From assembly GCA_965220835.1 (NCBI GenBank), contig OZ244842.1, forward strand, positions 3,720,001-3,784,000: DNA of 64,000 nucleotides, written 5' to 3'. Under the pieces are notes generated by a model, which saw only the letters and a program-made list of their open reading frames with translations, searched no databases and was not told the origin of the DNA. This DNA is from Azophilus sp965220835 (GTDB taxonomy: Bacteria; Pseudomonadota; Gammaproteobacteria; Pseudomonadales; Azotimanducaceae). A program made the position numbers and the translations under genes. Of the stretch, positions 55,366 through 63,829 are shown piece after piece (the stretch's first letter is position 1; each line of letters begins with the position of its first letter).

Positions 55366-56655
55366 GTGGACACCCTGTGCCGTGACTGCGGCGAAAGGCC
55401 GCAACCCGACGCCGAAGCTTGCCCGGCCTGCGGCTCAGGGCGCATCGTGCGGCACCAGGAGCTGCACGGCCTTGCCATCGCCCACCTCGATTGCGATGCC
55501 TTCTACGCCACCATCGAGAAACGCGACCGGCCGGAGTTGCGCGACCTTCCAGTGATCGTGGGCGGCCGCCACCGGGGCGTGGTGGCGGCCTGCTGTTACA
55601 TCGCCCGCACTTACGGCGTGCATTCGGCCATGCCGATGTTTCAGGCTTTGCGGGCTTGCCCGAACGCCACCGTGATCAAGCCGGACATGGCGAAGTACGC
55701 AGCCGTCGGGCGTGCCGTGCGGACGATGATGCAGGACCTCACGCCCTTGGTGGAGCCGCTGTCCATCGACGAAGCTTTCATGGATCTTGCGGGCACCGAC
55801 GCCCTGCTCCGTGCCAGCCCTGCTGAAAGCTTGGCCGCCTTGGTGCGGCGGGTGGAGAGCGAGTTGTCCATCACGGTGTCCATCGGCTTAAGCTACAACA
55901 AGTTTCTGGCCAAGATCGCGTCGGATCTGGACAAACCGCGGGGCTTTGCGGTGATTGGCCGGGCGGAAGCCCGCAGCTTCCTTGCCAACCAGCCGGTCGG
56001 CCTGCTGTGGGGCGTTGGCCAAGCCATGCGCGAGCGCCTTGCGCGCGACGGCATCACGCGGATCGGGGAACTGGCTGAGTTCGGAGAGGAGGCGCTCACC
56101 CTGCGCTACGGCCGCATCGGTCGGCGGCTCGCCCTGTCAGCCCGCGGTGAGGACCACCGCCAGGTCACCCCCAACCGCGAGGCCAAGGGCCTGTCGTCGG
56201 AAATCACACTGGACCGGGACATCGCCGAGTTGGACAAGTTGCGGCCCATTCTTTGGCAACTTGCAGAGACCGTGGCGCGTCGCTTGAAGCAGTCCGGCCT
56301 AGCGGGTGAGGGCGTCACCCTGAAGCTGAAGACCGCCGATTTCCGCACGCTCACCAGAAGCCGCCGCCTGACCGGCGCGACGCAATCGCCGGATGTGTTG
56401 TTTCACAGGGTGGCGCCGCTGTTGGCCGCCGAGGCGGACGGACGTGCCTTCCGCCTGATCGGCATCGGCGCCCAAGGCCTGGTCAAGGCGAATAGCTTGG
56501 TTCAAGGAGATCTGTTCGGCGGCGTTGATCCGGCAGGGGACCGGATCGATGCGGCGATGGACGCGGTCAGGGCCCGGTTTGGCCCCAGGGCCATCGTCAA
56601 GGGCCGTGGCCTCGGCGTCACCCTAAAGCGGCAGGGGCCATCCAAGATCGAGTGA
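55366..56655 (+). CDS. dinB: DNA polymerase IV (Y family) with N-terminal zinc ribbon
   Basis: This is translesion DNA polymerase IV, 429 residues from GTG 55366. An N-terminal zinc ribbon (CRDCGERPQPDAEACPACGS) precedes the palm IAHLDCDAFYATIEKR, then YIARTYGVHSAMPMFQALR, the catalytic SIDEAFMDLAGT, the little-finger-preceding LSYNKFLAKIASDLDKP, and the HhH region VGLLWGVGQAMRERL. The C-terminus has a QxxLF clamp-binding motif (QGDLF). The zinc-ribbon form is best known from alphaproteobacteria, so this may be a transferred allele or a clue to the host. No LexA box was located. Confidence 0.94.
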   Translation: MDTLCRDCGERPQPDAEACPACGSGRIVRHQELHGLAIAHLDCDAFYATIEKRDRPELRDLPVIVGGRHRGVVAACCYIARTYGVHSAMPMFQALRACPNATVIKPDMAKYAAVGRAVRTMMQDLTPLVEPLSIDEAFMDLAGTDALLRASPAESLAALVRRVESELSITVSIGLSYNKFLAKIASDLDKPRGFAVIGRAEARSFLANQPVGLLWGVGQAMRERLARDGITRIGELAEFGEEALTLRYGRIGRRLALSARGEDHRQVTPNREAKGLSSEITLDRDIAELDKLRPILWQLAETVARRLKQSGLAGEGVTLKLKTADFRTLTRSRRLTGATQSPDVLFHRVAPLLAAEADGRAFRLIGIGAQGLVKANSLVQGDLFGGVDPAGDRIDAAMDAVRARFGPRAIVKGRGLGVTLKRQGPSKIE

Positions 56656-56864
56656 CTGGCTTGGGGACGGCAAGCCGAAGTTTTCGTAGCCCGCTTGTTG
56701 CACCGAGGGCCGCGAAGATCGCGCTGCCAAAAGACAACCAAGGGCAAGCGTACGCGGCACTCTCCGGGCGCAGCATTTGCCATGGGAGAACCTTAGGATG
56801 TAGCGCCAATTCACGGGTTGGCTTTTGTGCAAGTTTGAATCAGCGGTTTGGTGAACGACCCGCG
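56656..56864. other. Gap between dinB and the small lipoprotein gene
   Basis: About 209 bases between the dinB stop and the convergent lipoprotein gene. I see no gene, RNA or clear terminator. Confidence 0.4.
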
Positions 56865-57419
56865 TTAAGGTTCAGACACCCGGTCGAACACGCGCACGGC
56901 GCTCAAGGCATCGCCGGCGGACTTGATTTCGACGGTGATGGTCAGCTGCCGGCCGTCCTTGCGCAGGCGCATGGTCTCGGTGGCGCGGGCGTCATCCGCC
57001 CGCGAGGCGATGACCAGGCCTTCCTCCGTCCAGCCCGCATTGACTTCCCAAAGCCCGCGCCGCCGCTCGCCCCAGGAGACATCCCGGTAGGTGCCGCTGG
57101 CGTAGCGAATGCCCATGGACTGGGCATCCTGCTCAATGATCATCGACTTTGACGCCAACACGGGAAAGTCGGCCGTGACGAAGGCCAGCATGCCCGTCTG
57201 ACGCCGCTGCCCCCTGCGGTCCATTTCCAAGAGCGCCCGGTCAGCCTCGGCCTGCAGGCGCCGTTCGTTGGGCGGTGGGTCGCTCAGCGCCCCGTTGATG
57301 ACCCAATTGCCATTCAGGTCAAAGCCGGCCGGGACTTCGGGGTTCAATGGGACGCTGCCGCAGCCGCCAAGCACCAGCAGCCATGCGCTTCCCAGCACCC
57401 AACTTGCAATTCTGTCCAT
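56865..57419 (-). CDS. Small lipoprotein of unknown function
   Basis: This 184-residue protein starts at the ATG at 57419, which has GGAGG eight bases upstream; two earlier in-frame ATGs lie within 18 bases. The signal ends in a lipobox (LLVLGGCGS), so it is a lipoprotein. The mature domain is strand-rich, with FDLNGNWVING, SKSMIIEQDAQ, and KDGRQLTITVEIKSAG followed by VRVFDRV. It shares the order and spacing of GxW..., IEQ..., KDGRL... and RVFDR with the exported protein at 39862-40398. It converges with dinB and is divergent from the metalloprotease gene (about 47 bases). Confidence 0.65.
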   Translation of the reverse strand: MDRIASWVLGSAWLLVLGGCGSVPLNPEVPAGFDLNGNWVINGALSDPPPNERRLQAEADRALLEMDRRGQRRQTGMLAFVTADFPVLASKSMIIEQDAQSMGIRYASGTYRDVSWGERRRGLWEVNAGWTEEGLVIASRADDARATETMRLRKDGRQLTITVEIKSAGDALSAVRVFDRVSEP

Positions 57420-57466
57420 TTTCATCCCCTCCGCCAATGTCTGCCTCCGCCACCGTCCGGGTTAGT

Positions 57467-58960
57467 ATGGGACAGCAGATGTTGCGCCGAGTGACAATCC
57501 TATCAGCGTTTGCAGCCCTGCTGATGGCGTTTTGCCTTCCAGTGGGTGCGGCGGCGTTGCCGGAAGCGTTTTCCCGCCCTTGGTGCGCCTACCAGACGGC
57601 GCACTTTGAATTGCTGACGGATCTGCCGCGGCGCCAAGTGTTGGGCAAAGCCAAGGCACTGGCTCGCTTTCGAACGATGTTCATGGCGCTCTTCCCGGAG
57701 GCCCGGGCGCAGGCGGGCGTGCCGCTGCGCATGCTGGTCTTCCGACGGGCCCGGCACTTCACCGAAGTCACTGGCACGTCGGCCTTCGCGGGCATCACAG
57801 TGCCGTCGCTGCGGGCCTACCAGTTGTTTGTCGGCCCGGCCCAAACCAGCCCTCTCACCGACACGGCATGGCATGAGTACGCCCACTACCTGCTGCGCAA
57901 CCACACCGAGCCGCACTATCCCCTTTGGTACGAGGAAGGGCTGGCCAGCTATCTCAGCGCCGCGGACCTCAAGCGCAATCCGGTTTCGCTGGGCCATCTG
58001 GAATCGCACGTTGGGCGTGGCAAGGGCCCGTCATCGGAAGTGAGTTTCGATGATGTGGTGCAGGCGCAATCCGTGGCGGATTGGTCTTCGGAGCGCCTGA
58101 CTGCGTTCTACGAAAAGGCTTGGTTGATGGTTCACTTCATTCGCCTCGGCCACCACTTGGACTTTCCGGACTTTCGCCCGGCCCTGGTTCGCTACTTGCA
58201 GCACCCGCAACGCCGCTTCGACGACGCCTTCGGGCTGCCGCCTTCCGGCATGGGCGAGCTGGTCGAGGACTATTTGCGCCGCCCGCGTCTCCCCATTGAG
58301 TTTGTGCACTTGCCCAACAGCGGAGCGGAGGCCGTGCAGGCGCCGGTGCGGCGGTGTTTGGACAAAGCCAAGGGTCGGCTCGAGCTGGCCCGCAGCATCG
58401 TCCACCAAAATCCACGGCTGGCCGTGCAAGCCTTGGAACGCCATCCCGACGGCAAGGCGGACGCGGAATGGCTCACGGCCCAATCGGAAGCCTTGTCCAC
58501 TGTTGACTACGAGCGGGCGGTGTCAGTGGTTGAAGAGGCGCTTCGGCTGGAACCAAGTCATGCCGGGGCCATGGTTCAGCTCGCGCACCTGAAGGCGCAG
58601 CGTTGCTCCCTGTCCAGCCATCCGGCCTGCATGCGCAACTGGGCGGAGGCGGCGACGCTCTATGAACGGGCCTTGGAGCGTGGCCCGCACCGCCATGATG
58701 TGGCCTATGGTCTCGGGGTCGCCTATCTGCACACCGGACGCGCCACGGAGGCCTTGGACCACTTGCGCTTGACCCATCGGCAGATGCCTTGGGCCGCTGA
58801 AGCCAACTTCTACCTCGGCGAGGCCTATCGCGTGCTCGGTGATGAGCGAGCGGCCGGGCATCTGAGCAAGGCCCGCAGCTTGGCGGCCGATCCGGTTTGG
58901 CGGGCGCGGGCAGCAGCGGCGCTGAGCCGCCTGCACGAACCGTCCTTTGAAACACACTAG
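57467..58960 (+). CDS. Secreted zinc metalloprotease-like protein with TPR domain
   Basis: This 497-residue protein has a signal peptide (RRVTILSAFAALLMAFCLPV) and a gluzincin-type zinc site: HEYAH at about residues 136-140 followed by the Glu of WYEEGLASYL about 17 residues later. The domain before it (FELLTDLPRRQVLGKAKALA) is seen in related peptidase-TPR proteins. The C-terminal ~170 residues are tetratricopeptide-like helices (EEALRLEPSHAGAMVQLAHL; LYERALERGPHRHDVAYGLG). It is probably periplasmic and may process or bind envelope partners. I chose ATG 57467; an open frame to 57347 lies inside the divergent lipoprotein gene. Confidence 0.8.
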   Translation: MGQQMLRRVTILSAFAALLMAFCLPVGAAALPEAFSRPWCAYQTAHFELLTDLPRRQVLGKAKALARFRTMFMALFPEARAQAGVPLRMLVFRRARHFTEVTGTSAFAGITVPSLRAYQLFVGPAQTSPLTDTAWHEYAHYLLRNHTEPHYPLWYEEGLASYLSAADLKRNPVSLGHLESHVGRGKGPSSEVSFDDVVQAQSVADWSSERLTAFYEKAWLMVHFIRLGHHLDFPDFRPALVRYLQHPQRRFDDAFGLPPSGMGELVEDYLRRPRLPIEFVHLPNSGAEAVQAPVRRCLDKAKGRLELARSIVHQNPRLAVQALERHPDGKADAEWLTAQSEALSTVDYERAVSVVEEALRLEPSHAGAMVQLAHLKAQRCSLSSHPACMRNWAEAATLYERALERGPHRHDVAYGLGVAYLHTGRATEALDHLRLTHRQMPWAAEANFYLGEAYRVLGDERAAGHLSKARSLAADPVWRARAAAALSRLHEPSFETH

Positions 58961-59053
58961 TTTCCTCGTTCGCGGGATCAGGATGTCGCACGGCGCCACT
59001 GCTGCGCCCGGCAATCGCCCAACCGTCGGTCTCGGGCTTCGTTGCGTTTGTCC

Positions 59054-59152
59054 GCAGGAGTTCCGCGCCAGCGGAACTACAACGGGCCGGAGGCCCGCGC
59101 CGAACGGCAGGAGTTCCGCGCCAGCGGAACTACAACGGGCCGGAGGCCCGCG
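59054..59152. repeat. Tandem double-hairpin repeat (two 46-bp copies, period 53)
   Basis: Two identical 46-base copies lie at 59054-59099 and 59107-59152. Each has AGTTCCGC/GCGGAACT around GCCA, the linker ACAACG, and GGGCC/GGCCC around GGA. It is the same double-hairpin plan as at 43731 and 63645. The second copy overlaps the 3' end of the CapD/WbpM-like gene and supplies its stop codon. Confidence 0.85.
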
Positions 59153-61154
59153 TTGGGCTACCGTGCAAGCTGCGGATCGGCGCTGACCCCAAGACGCCAC
59201 CGAGTTGGGATTCCAGGGCGGAGCCATTGACCAAGCTCTCGGCAAAGGCGCGGATGGTCTTGTGATCGTAGCGGTTGCAGGCGTCTTCTAGGGCATCCAA
59301 GGCGGGGCGAAGTTCCGGCCAAGGCACGAAATGCTCCTCGGCGCGCATGATTTTGCGATGGTCAGTGCCGGAGACGTCCTCGCCCACCAGAAGCTCCTCG
59401 TGCAGCTTCTCGCCACGGTTGAGGCCAGTGAAAAGAATTTCGATGTCGCCGTTTGGATTGGCTTCGGACCTTATGGTGTAGCCCTTGAATTGGGCCATGC
59501 GGGTGGCGAGATCGACGATGCGGATCGGCGCGCCCATGTCGAGCAGGAACACGTCACCCCCCTTGGCCATGCTGGCCGCCTGCATCACCAATTGCGCGGC
59601 CTCCCGGATGGTCATGAAATAGCGCGTGACGTCCCGATGGGTCACCGTGATCGGGCCGCCTTTCTCAATCTGGTCGAGAAACAGTGGCACCACGGAGCCC
59701 GACGAATTCAAGACGTTGCCGAAGCGCACCATGGAGAAGCAGGTGCCTTCGGCCATGGGCTGCAACGCCTGCAACGCCATCTCAGCCAGCCGCTTGCTGG
59801 CGCCCATCACGCTGGTGGTGCGCACCGCCTTGTCCGTGGAAACTAGAATGAAGTCCTTAACGCCCGCCCGCATGGCTTCCTCGGCGGTATAGAGCGTGCC
59901 GAAGGTGTTGTTCTTGAAGCCCTCGATCACGTTGTTCTCGACCAAACTGACGTGCTTGTAGGCGGCGGCGTGATAGAGGGTCTCGACGCCATAGTGGACC
60001 AGACTGTGGCGGATGAAGGCCCGGTTGGTCACTGACCCGAGAACCGCAGCGACCGGCACGTCGAGGTGCTCAACCATGCAGATTTGCTCCACCTCCCGCT
60101 GCACCCGATATAGTTCGTACTCCGAGTGGTCGAGCAGTACCAGCCGCTTGGGCGCTTGGCGGACGATTTGCAGGCAAAGCTCCGAGCCGATGGAGCCACC
60201 CGCGCCCGTGACCATCACCTGCCGGCCCGCCACTGACGCTTTGAGTAGATGGGGCAGCGGATCGATCTCGGTACGGCCGAGCAGATCCTCGATTTGCACG
60301 TCGCGCACCTCGGCTAGGTGCCCGCGCTGGAATTGCAGTTCGTCAATGTCCGGCACTAGGCGAACGCGCAGACGATAGGGCTCCAAGAACTGCAGGATCT
60401 TGGCCCGGCTCGCTGACGAGGCGGAACCCGCTGCCACCAGCACTTGGCGCGCGCCGGTCTGCCTCACGAGCGCTTCGAGCGACTTGGGCGCATGCACGGT
60501 GAGGCCGTCAATGGTGCGCTTGTAGAGGGACTTGTCGTCATCGATGAAGGCCTTGGGCTCGTAGCGCCCCTCCTCGGCCAGCGCCCGGGCCAATTCCACC
60601 CCCCTGCGCCCGGCGCCGTAGATGATCACCGGTTCGCGCTCCGTCGCGCGAGCGCTGCGCCATTGCAGCCAGTGGCACAGCGCGAAGCGGCTTCCTGCAA
60701 CGTAGAGAGTGGCCAGCATGCCAAAAATGATGGGCACCGAGCGGGGAAAGCCCGGCAGAGGCGCCATGTAGGCCACCGCAGTGACGGCCGCAGCGCCGGC
60801 TATGGCGCCCTTGAAGGCCGGCCAAAAGGCGTCCTTGCCGATGTATCGAATGACCTGTCGATAGAGGCCTAGGCTGATGAAGACCGGCACCGAAACCAAG
60901 GCGGCCGTCAAAAAGGCGGGCCAGTATTGGGCAACGTCTGGCTGCCACTCGCCGAACCGAAGCGCGATGGCGGCCCACAGCGCCACCGGCAGCACGATGC
61001 CATCGGCAAGCGCCGCCAACGCTTGCTTGAGGCGGCGGGGGAGGGCAAGGAACCAGTTGCCGATCAAGCTGCCACCTAGCTCATTGATTGCCGTCTGACG
61101 GCCCGCGCGCTGGAAGCCCGCGGTCTGGAAGCCCGCGGTCTGGAAGCCCGGCAC
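59130..61154 (-). CDS. wbpM: Nucleotide-sugar 4,6-dehydratase, CapD/WbpM/FlaA1-like membrane protein
   Basis: This 674-residue protein has a WbpM-type layout: four N-terminal membrane segments (about 40-150), a first Rossmann fold (VIIYGAGRRGVELARALA), and the catalytic SDR domain with VMVTGAGGSIGSELCLQI, LYHAAAYKHVSLVE, VSTDKAVRTTSVMGASKRLA and NVLNSSGSVVPLF. It makes 4-keto-6-deoxy sugars from UDP-HexNAc for O-antigen or glycan synthesis. The start is uncertain: GTG 61154 overlaps the upstream gene by 74 bases, with a TTG at 61067 as alternative. The last residues (HGSPTRASGPL) are coded by a repeat copy. Order with the next two genes matches wbpV/K-wbpL-wbpM. Confidence 0.88.
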   Translation of the reverse strand: MPGFQTAGFQTAGFQRAGRQTAINELGGSLIGNWFLALPRRLKQALAALADGIVLPVALWAAIALRFGEWQPDVAQYWPAFLTAALVSVPVFISLGLYRQVIRYIGKDAFWPAFKGAIAGAAAVTAVAYMAPLPGFPRSVPIIFGMLATLYVAGSRFALCHWLQWRSARATEREPVIIYGAGRRGVELARALAEEGRYEPKAFIDDDKSLYKRTIDGLTVHAPKSLEALVRQTGARQVLVAAGSASSASRAKILQFLEPYRLRVRLVPDIDELQFQRGHLAEVRDVQIEDLLGRTEIDPLPHLLKASVAGRQVMVTGAGGSIGSELCLQIVRQAPKRLVLLDHSEYELYRVQREVEQICMVEHLDVPVAAVLGSVTNRAFIRHSLVHYGVETLYHAAAYKHVSLVENNVIEGFKNNTFGTLYTAEEAMRAGVKDFILVSTDKAVRTTSVMGASKRLAEMALQALQPMAEGTCFSMVRFGNVLNSSGSVVPLFLDQIEKGGPITVTHRDVTRYFMTIREAAQLVMQAASMAKGGDVFLLDMGAPIRIVDLATRMAQFKGYTIRSEANPNGDIEILFTGLNRGEKLHEELLVGEDVSGTDHRKIMRAEEHFVPWPELRPALDALEDACNRYDHKTIRAFAESLVNGSALESQLGGVLGSAPIRSLHGSPTRASGPL

Positions 61155-62100
61155 GCAGCAACGGCGCGGCGACTGCCAAGGGCAGGGTGGCGGTCACCAG
61201 CCACAGCCCGCTGTAAGCGGGCCAAGCTTGCGCAAGCCATGCCAGCGGTAGCAGCCACAGCAGGCAAAAACCCAAAAAGGCTGAAGTTGTCCATAGTTGA
61301 CCGCGCCGCACAACAATCATCTGGTAGAGGTGGCTTCGATGCGCCTCAGTTACCTTTTGACGCGTAACTATTCTGACACAAAGGGTATAGGTGGTGTCGA
61401 ACCACAGTCCAGTGAGCAGAATCAGGCACGCCGTAGCGGACAGGATGCCTTGGTCGATCAGCACCACGGTGATGGCCGCCAGCAGGAGTCCTAGGCAAAG
61501 GCTGCCCAAGTCGCCCATGAAGATGCGGGCCGGTGGCCAGTTGAAGGTGAGAAAACCCAAGACACCGCCCGCTGTCACCCACAGCAGTTCGCCCAACCAA
61601 CCCGGTGCGCCGCCGCTCAAGAACTGGACGGCTAAGCAGAAGAACACGCACGCGGAGCCGGCCAAGCCGTCGGTGCCGTCCATGAAGTTGAACAGGTTGA
61701 TGTGCCAGACTGCGAGCACGAGTGCCGCAGCCAACGTTACAAGCGGCCAACCGGGCACGAGCGCCCAGAGCGCCAGCGCCGCGGCCGCGCAGTGAACGGC
61801 CAAGCGCAGTGGCCACCCGAGTTCACGCAAGTCGTCGATCAGGCCAATTGAGCTCACGCCGCCCACAGCCAGGGCCAGCCCGGCGAAGCGCGGTTCCTGC
61901 CAAGCCAACCATCCGAGCCAAGCTAGGATGGGAAGGGCAAAGCCCAAGCCGCCTAAAGTGGGGGTCGGCTTGGCGTGAAAGCCGCGGCGACTCGGCTCAG
62001 CCACCCAGCCACGCTTGGGGGCCAGAAGCAGCAGGGCACCTTGGATCGCGATTGATGCGAGGAAGGCGCTGGCCGCGAAAGCTACTGCGTCACTGACCAT
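61081..62100 (-). CDS. wbpL: MraY/WecA-family glycosyl-phosphate transferase, WbpL-like
   Basis: This polyprenyl-phosphate glycosyl-1-phosphate transferase of 339 residues has about ten membrane segments and begins O-antigen or glycan units. Family marks are the loop HAKPTPTLGGLGFALPILAW, VSSIGLIDDLRELG (Asp-Asp), LFNFMDGTDGLAGSACVFF, and FNWPPARIFMGDLGSLCLG. HRSHLYQMIVVRRG near the end is the His-rich carbohydrate-specificity loop. It starts with ATG 62100 and overlaps the epimerase gene by 19 bases. The C-terminal GLPDR repeats come from the 15-bp minisatellite and look non-essential. Confidence 0.9.
   Translation of the reverse strand: MVSDAVAFAASAFLASIAIQGALLLLAPKRGWVAEPSRRGFHAKPTPTLGGLGFALPILAWLGWLAWQEPRFAGLALAVGGVSSIGLIDDLRELGWPLRLAVHCAAAALALWALVPGWPLVTLAAALVLAVWHINLFNFMDGTDGLAGSACVFFCLAVQFLSGGAPGWLGELLWVTAGGVLGFLTFNWPPARIFMGDLGSLCLGLLLAAITVVLIDQGILSATACLILLTGLWFDTTYTLCVRIVTRQKVTEAHRSHLYQMIVVRRGQLWTTSAFLGFCLLWLLPLAWLAQAWPAYSGLWLVTATLPLAVAAPLLRAGLPDRGLPDRGLPARGPSDGNQ
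61111..61150. repeat. 15-bp minisatellite in overlapping reading frames
   Basis: The unit TGGAAGCCCGCGGTC is repeated exactly at 61111-61125 and 61126-61140, with a partial third copy to 61150. It is read in two frames on the minus strand: GLPDR repeats at the C-terminus of the WbpL-like protein and QTAGF repeats at the N-terminus of the WbpM-like one. A change in copy number keeps both frames open. Confidence 0.85.
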
Positions 62101-63017
62101 CGCCAGGTCTTTTCCAGGAGTTCCCGGGCGGAGTGCGGCGGACGCCAGCCCAGCGCCCGCATGGATGGCCCGGCATCCACCCGCAGCGGGTCGAACAGGC
62201 GCTCCGCTAAAGCTGCCAGTCCCAGCGGCCGGGCCAAGGCTTTGACCATGCCGGCTGGCACGAAAAACTGCCGGTTGGGCCTTCCCGCCAAGCGGCGCAG
62301 CTCGCGCACCAAGTCCGTCGTGCGCCACTCCTCCTCATCGCGCACGTGGATCAGAGTGGGAGGATTGACGGCATCCGCTAAGTGAACCAGCAAGTGCACC
62401 AGATTTTCCAAACCAAGCAGGGCGCGCGGGCCGCGGGCATCCGCCAGAGGCAAGGGCCAAGGTGAGGCGCACAGTTTGAGCAGACGGGCAAAGTTGCCCT
62501 TGACGCCCGGGCCATAAACCAAGGGTGGGCGCACCATGATCAGCCGCGGCCCGCCGGCTTGGCTGGCGCGCAGCAGGGCGAGCTCGGCTTGCGCCTTGCT
62601 CCGTGCGTAGTGGCCTTGGGGGGCGTGCGGTGCGTCCACGCCCAATGGCGCCTGGGCGGTGTTGCCCAGCGCCTTGATGGAACTCAGCCAAACGAAGGTG
62701 CGCACGCCAACGACAACGCTAGCTTGGTAGAGGGTAAGGGTCAGATCTCGGTTGACCGCCGTGAAGTCAGCCTCGCGAGCCTGCACCGCATTGCCGTGGG
62801 CGATGCCCGCCAGGTGATAAACGAGATCCGCCCCGCGCAGCCAATCGGCCAAAGCCGGCCGGCTAACGGGCAGACGTTGGCCGTTTGCGCGAGCGTCGGG
62901 GCGAACCGCGATGCCTTGGGCGGCCAGCGCCGGAATCAAGGCCGTGCCGATGAAGCCGGACGCGCCGGTAACGGCTGCGAGCGTCACAAATGGGCCGAAG
63001 GAGGGTTCATCCCCCAT
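62082..63017 (-). CDS. NAD-dependent sugar epimerase/reductase, WbpV/WbpK-like
   Basis: This extended SDR of 311 residues has the NAD-binding AAVTGASGFIGTALIPALAA, YHLAGIAHG, the catalytic Ser (VWLSSIKALGNT) and Tyr-x3-Lys (GHYARSKAQAEL), and the substrate region VRPPLVYGPGVKGNFARLL. It resembles WbpV/WbpK-type C4-reductases that make UDP-QuiNAc or UDP-FucNAc, and its position directly before WbpL- and WbpM-like genes supports that; the exact sugar is not determined. It starts with ATG 63017 and ends inside the next gene. Confidence 0.88.
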   Translation of the reverse strand: MGDEPSFGPFVTLAAVTGASGFIGTALIPALAAQGIAVRPDARANGQRLPVSRPALADWLRGADLVYHLAGIAHGNAVQAREADFTAVNRDLTLTLYQASVVVGVRTFVWLSSIKALGNTAQAPLGVDAPHAPQGHYARSKAQAELALLRASQAGGPRLIMVRPPLVYGPGVKGNFARLLKLCASPWPLPLADARGPRALLGLENLVHLLVHLADAVNPPTLIHVRDEEEWRTTDLVRELRRLAGRPNRQFFVPAGMVKALARPLGLAALAERLFDPLRVDAGPSMRALGWRPPHSARELLEKTWRWSVTQ

Positions 63018-63170
63018 TAATACCCTATTGATCGGTGCATCGCATCCGTCTTTTGCGGAGGAACGGCGCTACGCGCCCGTCCGAGGGCGGGACGCCCTCG
63101 CTCCAAGGGTCCACGCCCGGTTTGGGCGTGTTTCCCGGAGCGAGGGCATACCGAACCGGAGGTTCGCGCC
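63018..63170. repeat. Composite hairpin repeat between epimerase and comEA-like genes
   Basis: The gap has a GGGACGCCCTCGCTCC arm (63089-63104) matched by GGAGCGAGGGC (63137-63147), a nested CACGCCC/GGGCGTG hairpin between them, and a CGAACC/GGTTCG hairpin around GGA (63152-63166). The first pair copies the core of the repeat at 27398-27443; the last belongs to the CCGnAGG hairpins. No gene is present. Confidence 0.75.
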
Positions 63171-63476
63171 CTAAGGCGCCGATTCAACCTCGATGCGCTC
63201 CATGTTGTTGCTCACCGTGCTTTCGCCAATGCCGCGCACCTTGACCAGTTCGCTGGCGTCCTGGAAGGCGCCATTGGCCTCCCGGTAGGCAACGATGGCC
63301 TCCGCCTTCTTCATGCCCACGCCATCCAGAACTTCGGCAATGGTCACCGCATCGTCGGTGTTGATGTTGACCTTCATCAGCCCGGGCTCGGCGGCCCCGG
63401 CCCAGCCGGCCGCAGCCAACGACGCCACGAGGGTCACGAGGGTAAAGAGCTTTCGGATCTTGCGTCTCTTGTGCAT
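63171..63476 (-). CDS. ComEA-like helix-hairpin-helix protein
   Basis: This 101-residue protein has a basic start (MHKRRKIRKLFTLVTLVASL), a signal peptide ending AAAGWAGAAE, and two helix-hairpin-helix motifs: DAVTIAEVLDGVGMKKAEAI and FQDASELVKVRGIGESTVSN. It is the short ComEA form, which binds DNA in the periplasm during uptake for transformation; other roles are possible. It stands next to the wbpM-type cluster, as comEA does in Pseudomonas (from memory). It starts with ATG 63476, with GGGAGA upstream. Confidence 0.85.
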   Translation of the reverse strand: MHKRRKIRKLFTLVTLVASLAAAGWAGAAEPGLMKVNINTDDAVTIAEVLDGVGMKKAEAIVAYREANGAFQDASELVKVRGIGESTVSNNMERIEVESAP

Positions 63477-63829
63477 AGGAGTCTCCCTTTCGGTTGTTCA
63501 GTGATTGGGGATGCAAAAGTCTAGGGAGGCCAATCAAGAAAAACTGTAGGCCAAGTCCCCAACACTTGTAGGAAAAGCCCCCCCTGTCGCCGCAATTAAG
63601 CAACTTTTTTGCACAACCACTCTCTCAACCATTACATCACCCAAGAGTTTTGCGACAGCAAAACTCCAACGCGACCGAAAGGTCGCCCGTTCAGACCAAT
63701 CGACCCTGACCAAGGAGGCAAATCTGCGCAAGAGTTTTGCGATAGCAAAACTCCAACGCGAACCGCAGGTTCGCGCGTTCGCACGCTGTGCTAAACTCCC
63801 ACGCCCATCGGCTCGCGCAGAGATGGATC
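63477..63829. other. Repeat-rich intergenic region upstream of nadA
   Basis: About 350 bases hold the promoters of the comEA-like gene and of nadA, plus two double-hairpin repeat copies (63645-63686 and 63732-63775). I see no gene. Confidence 0.6.
63645..63775. repeat. Two diverged double-hairpin repeat copies
   Basis: Copy one: GAGTTTTGC/GCAAAACTC around GACA (63645-63666), linker, GCGACC/GGTCGC around GAAA (63671-63686). Copy two: GAGTTTTGC/GCAAAACTC around GATA (63732-63753), then CGCGAACC/GGTTCGCG around GCA (63757-63775). Stem sequences differ from the copies at 59054 but pairing is kept. Confidence 0.85.

Noticed and set aside
59054..59152. CRISPR-like array
   Set aside because: Only two units with a 7-base gap and strong internal hairpins; this is a tandem hairpin repeat, not a repeat-spacer array.
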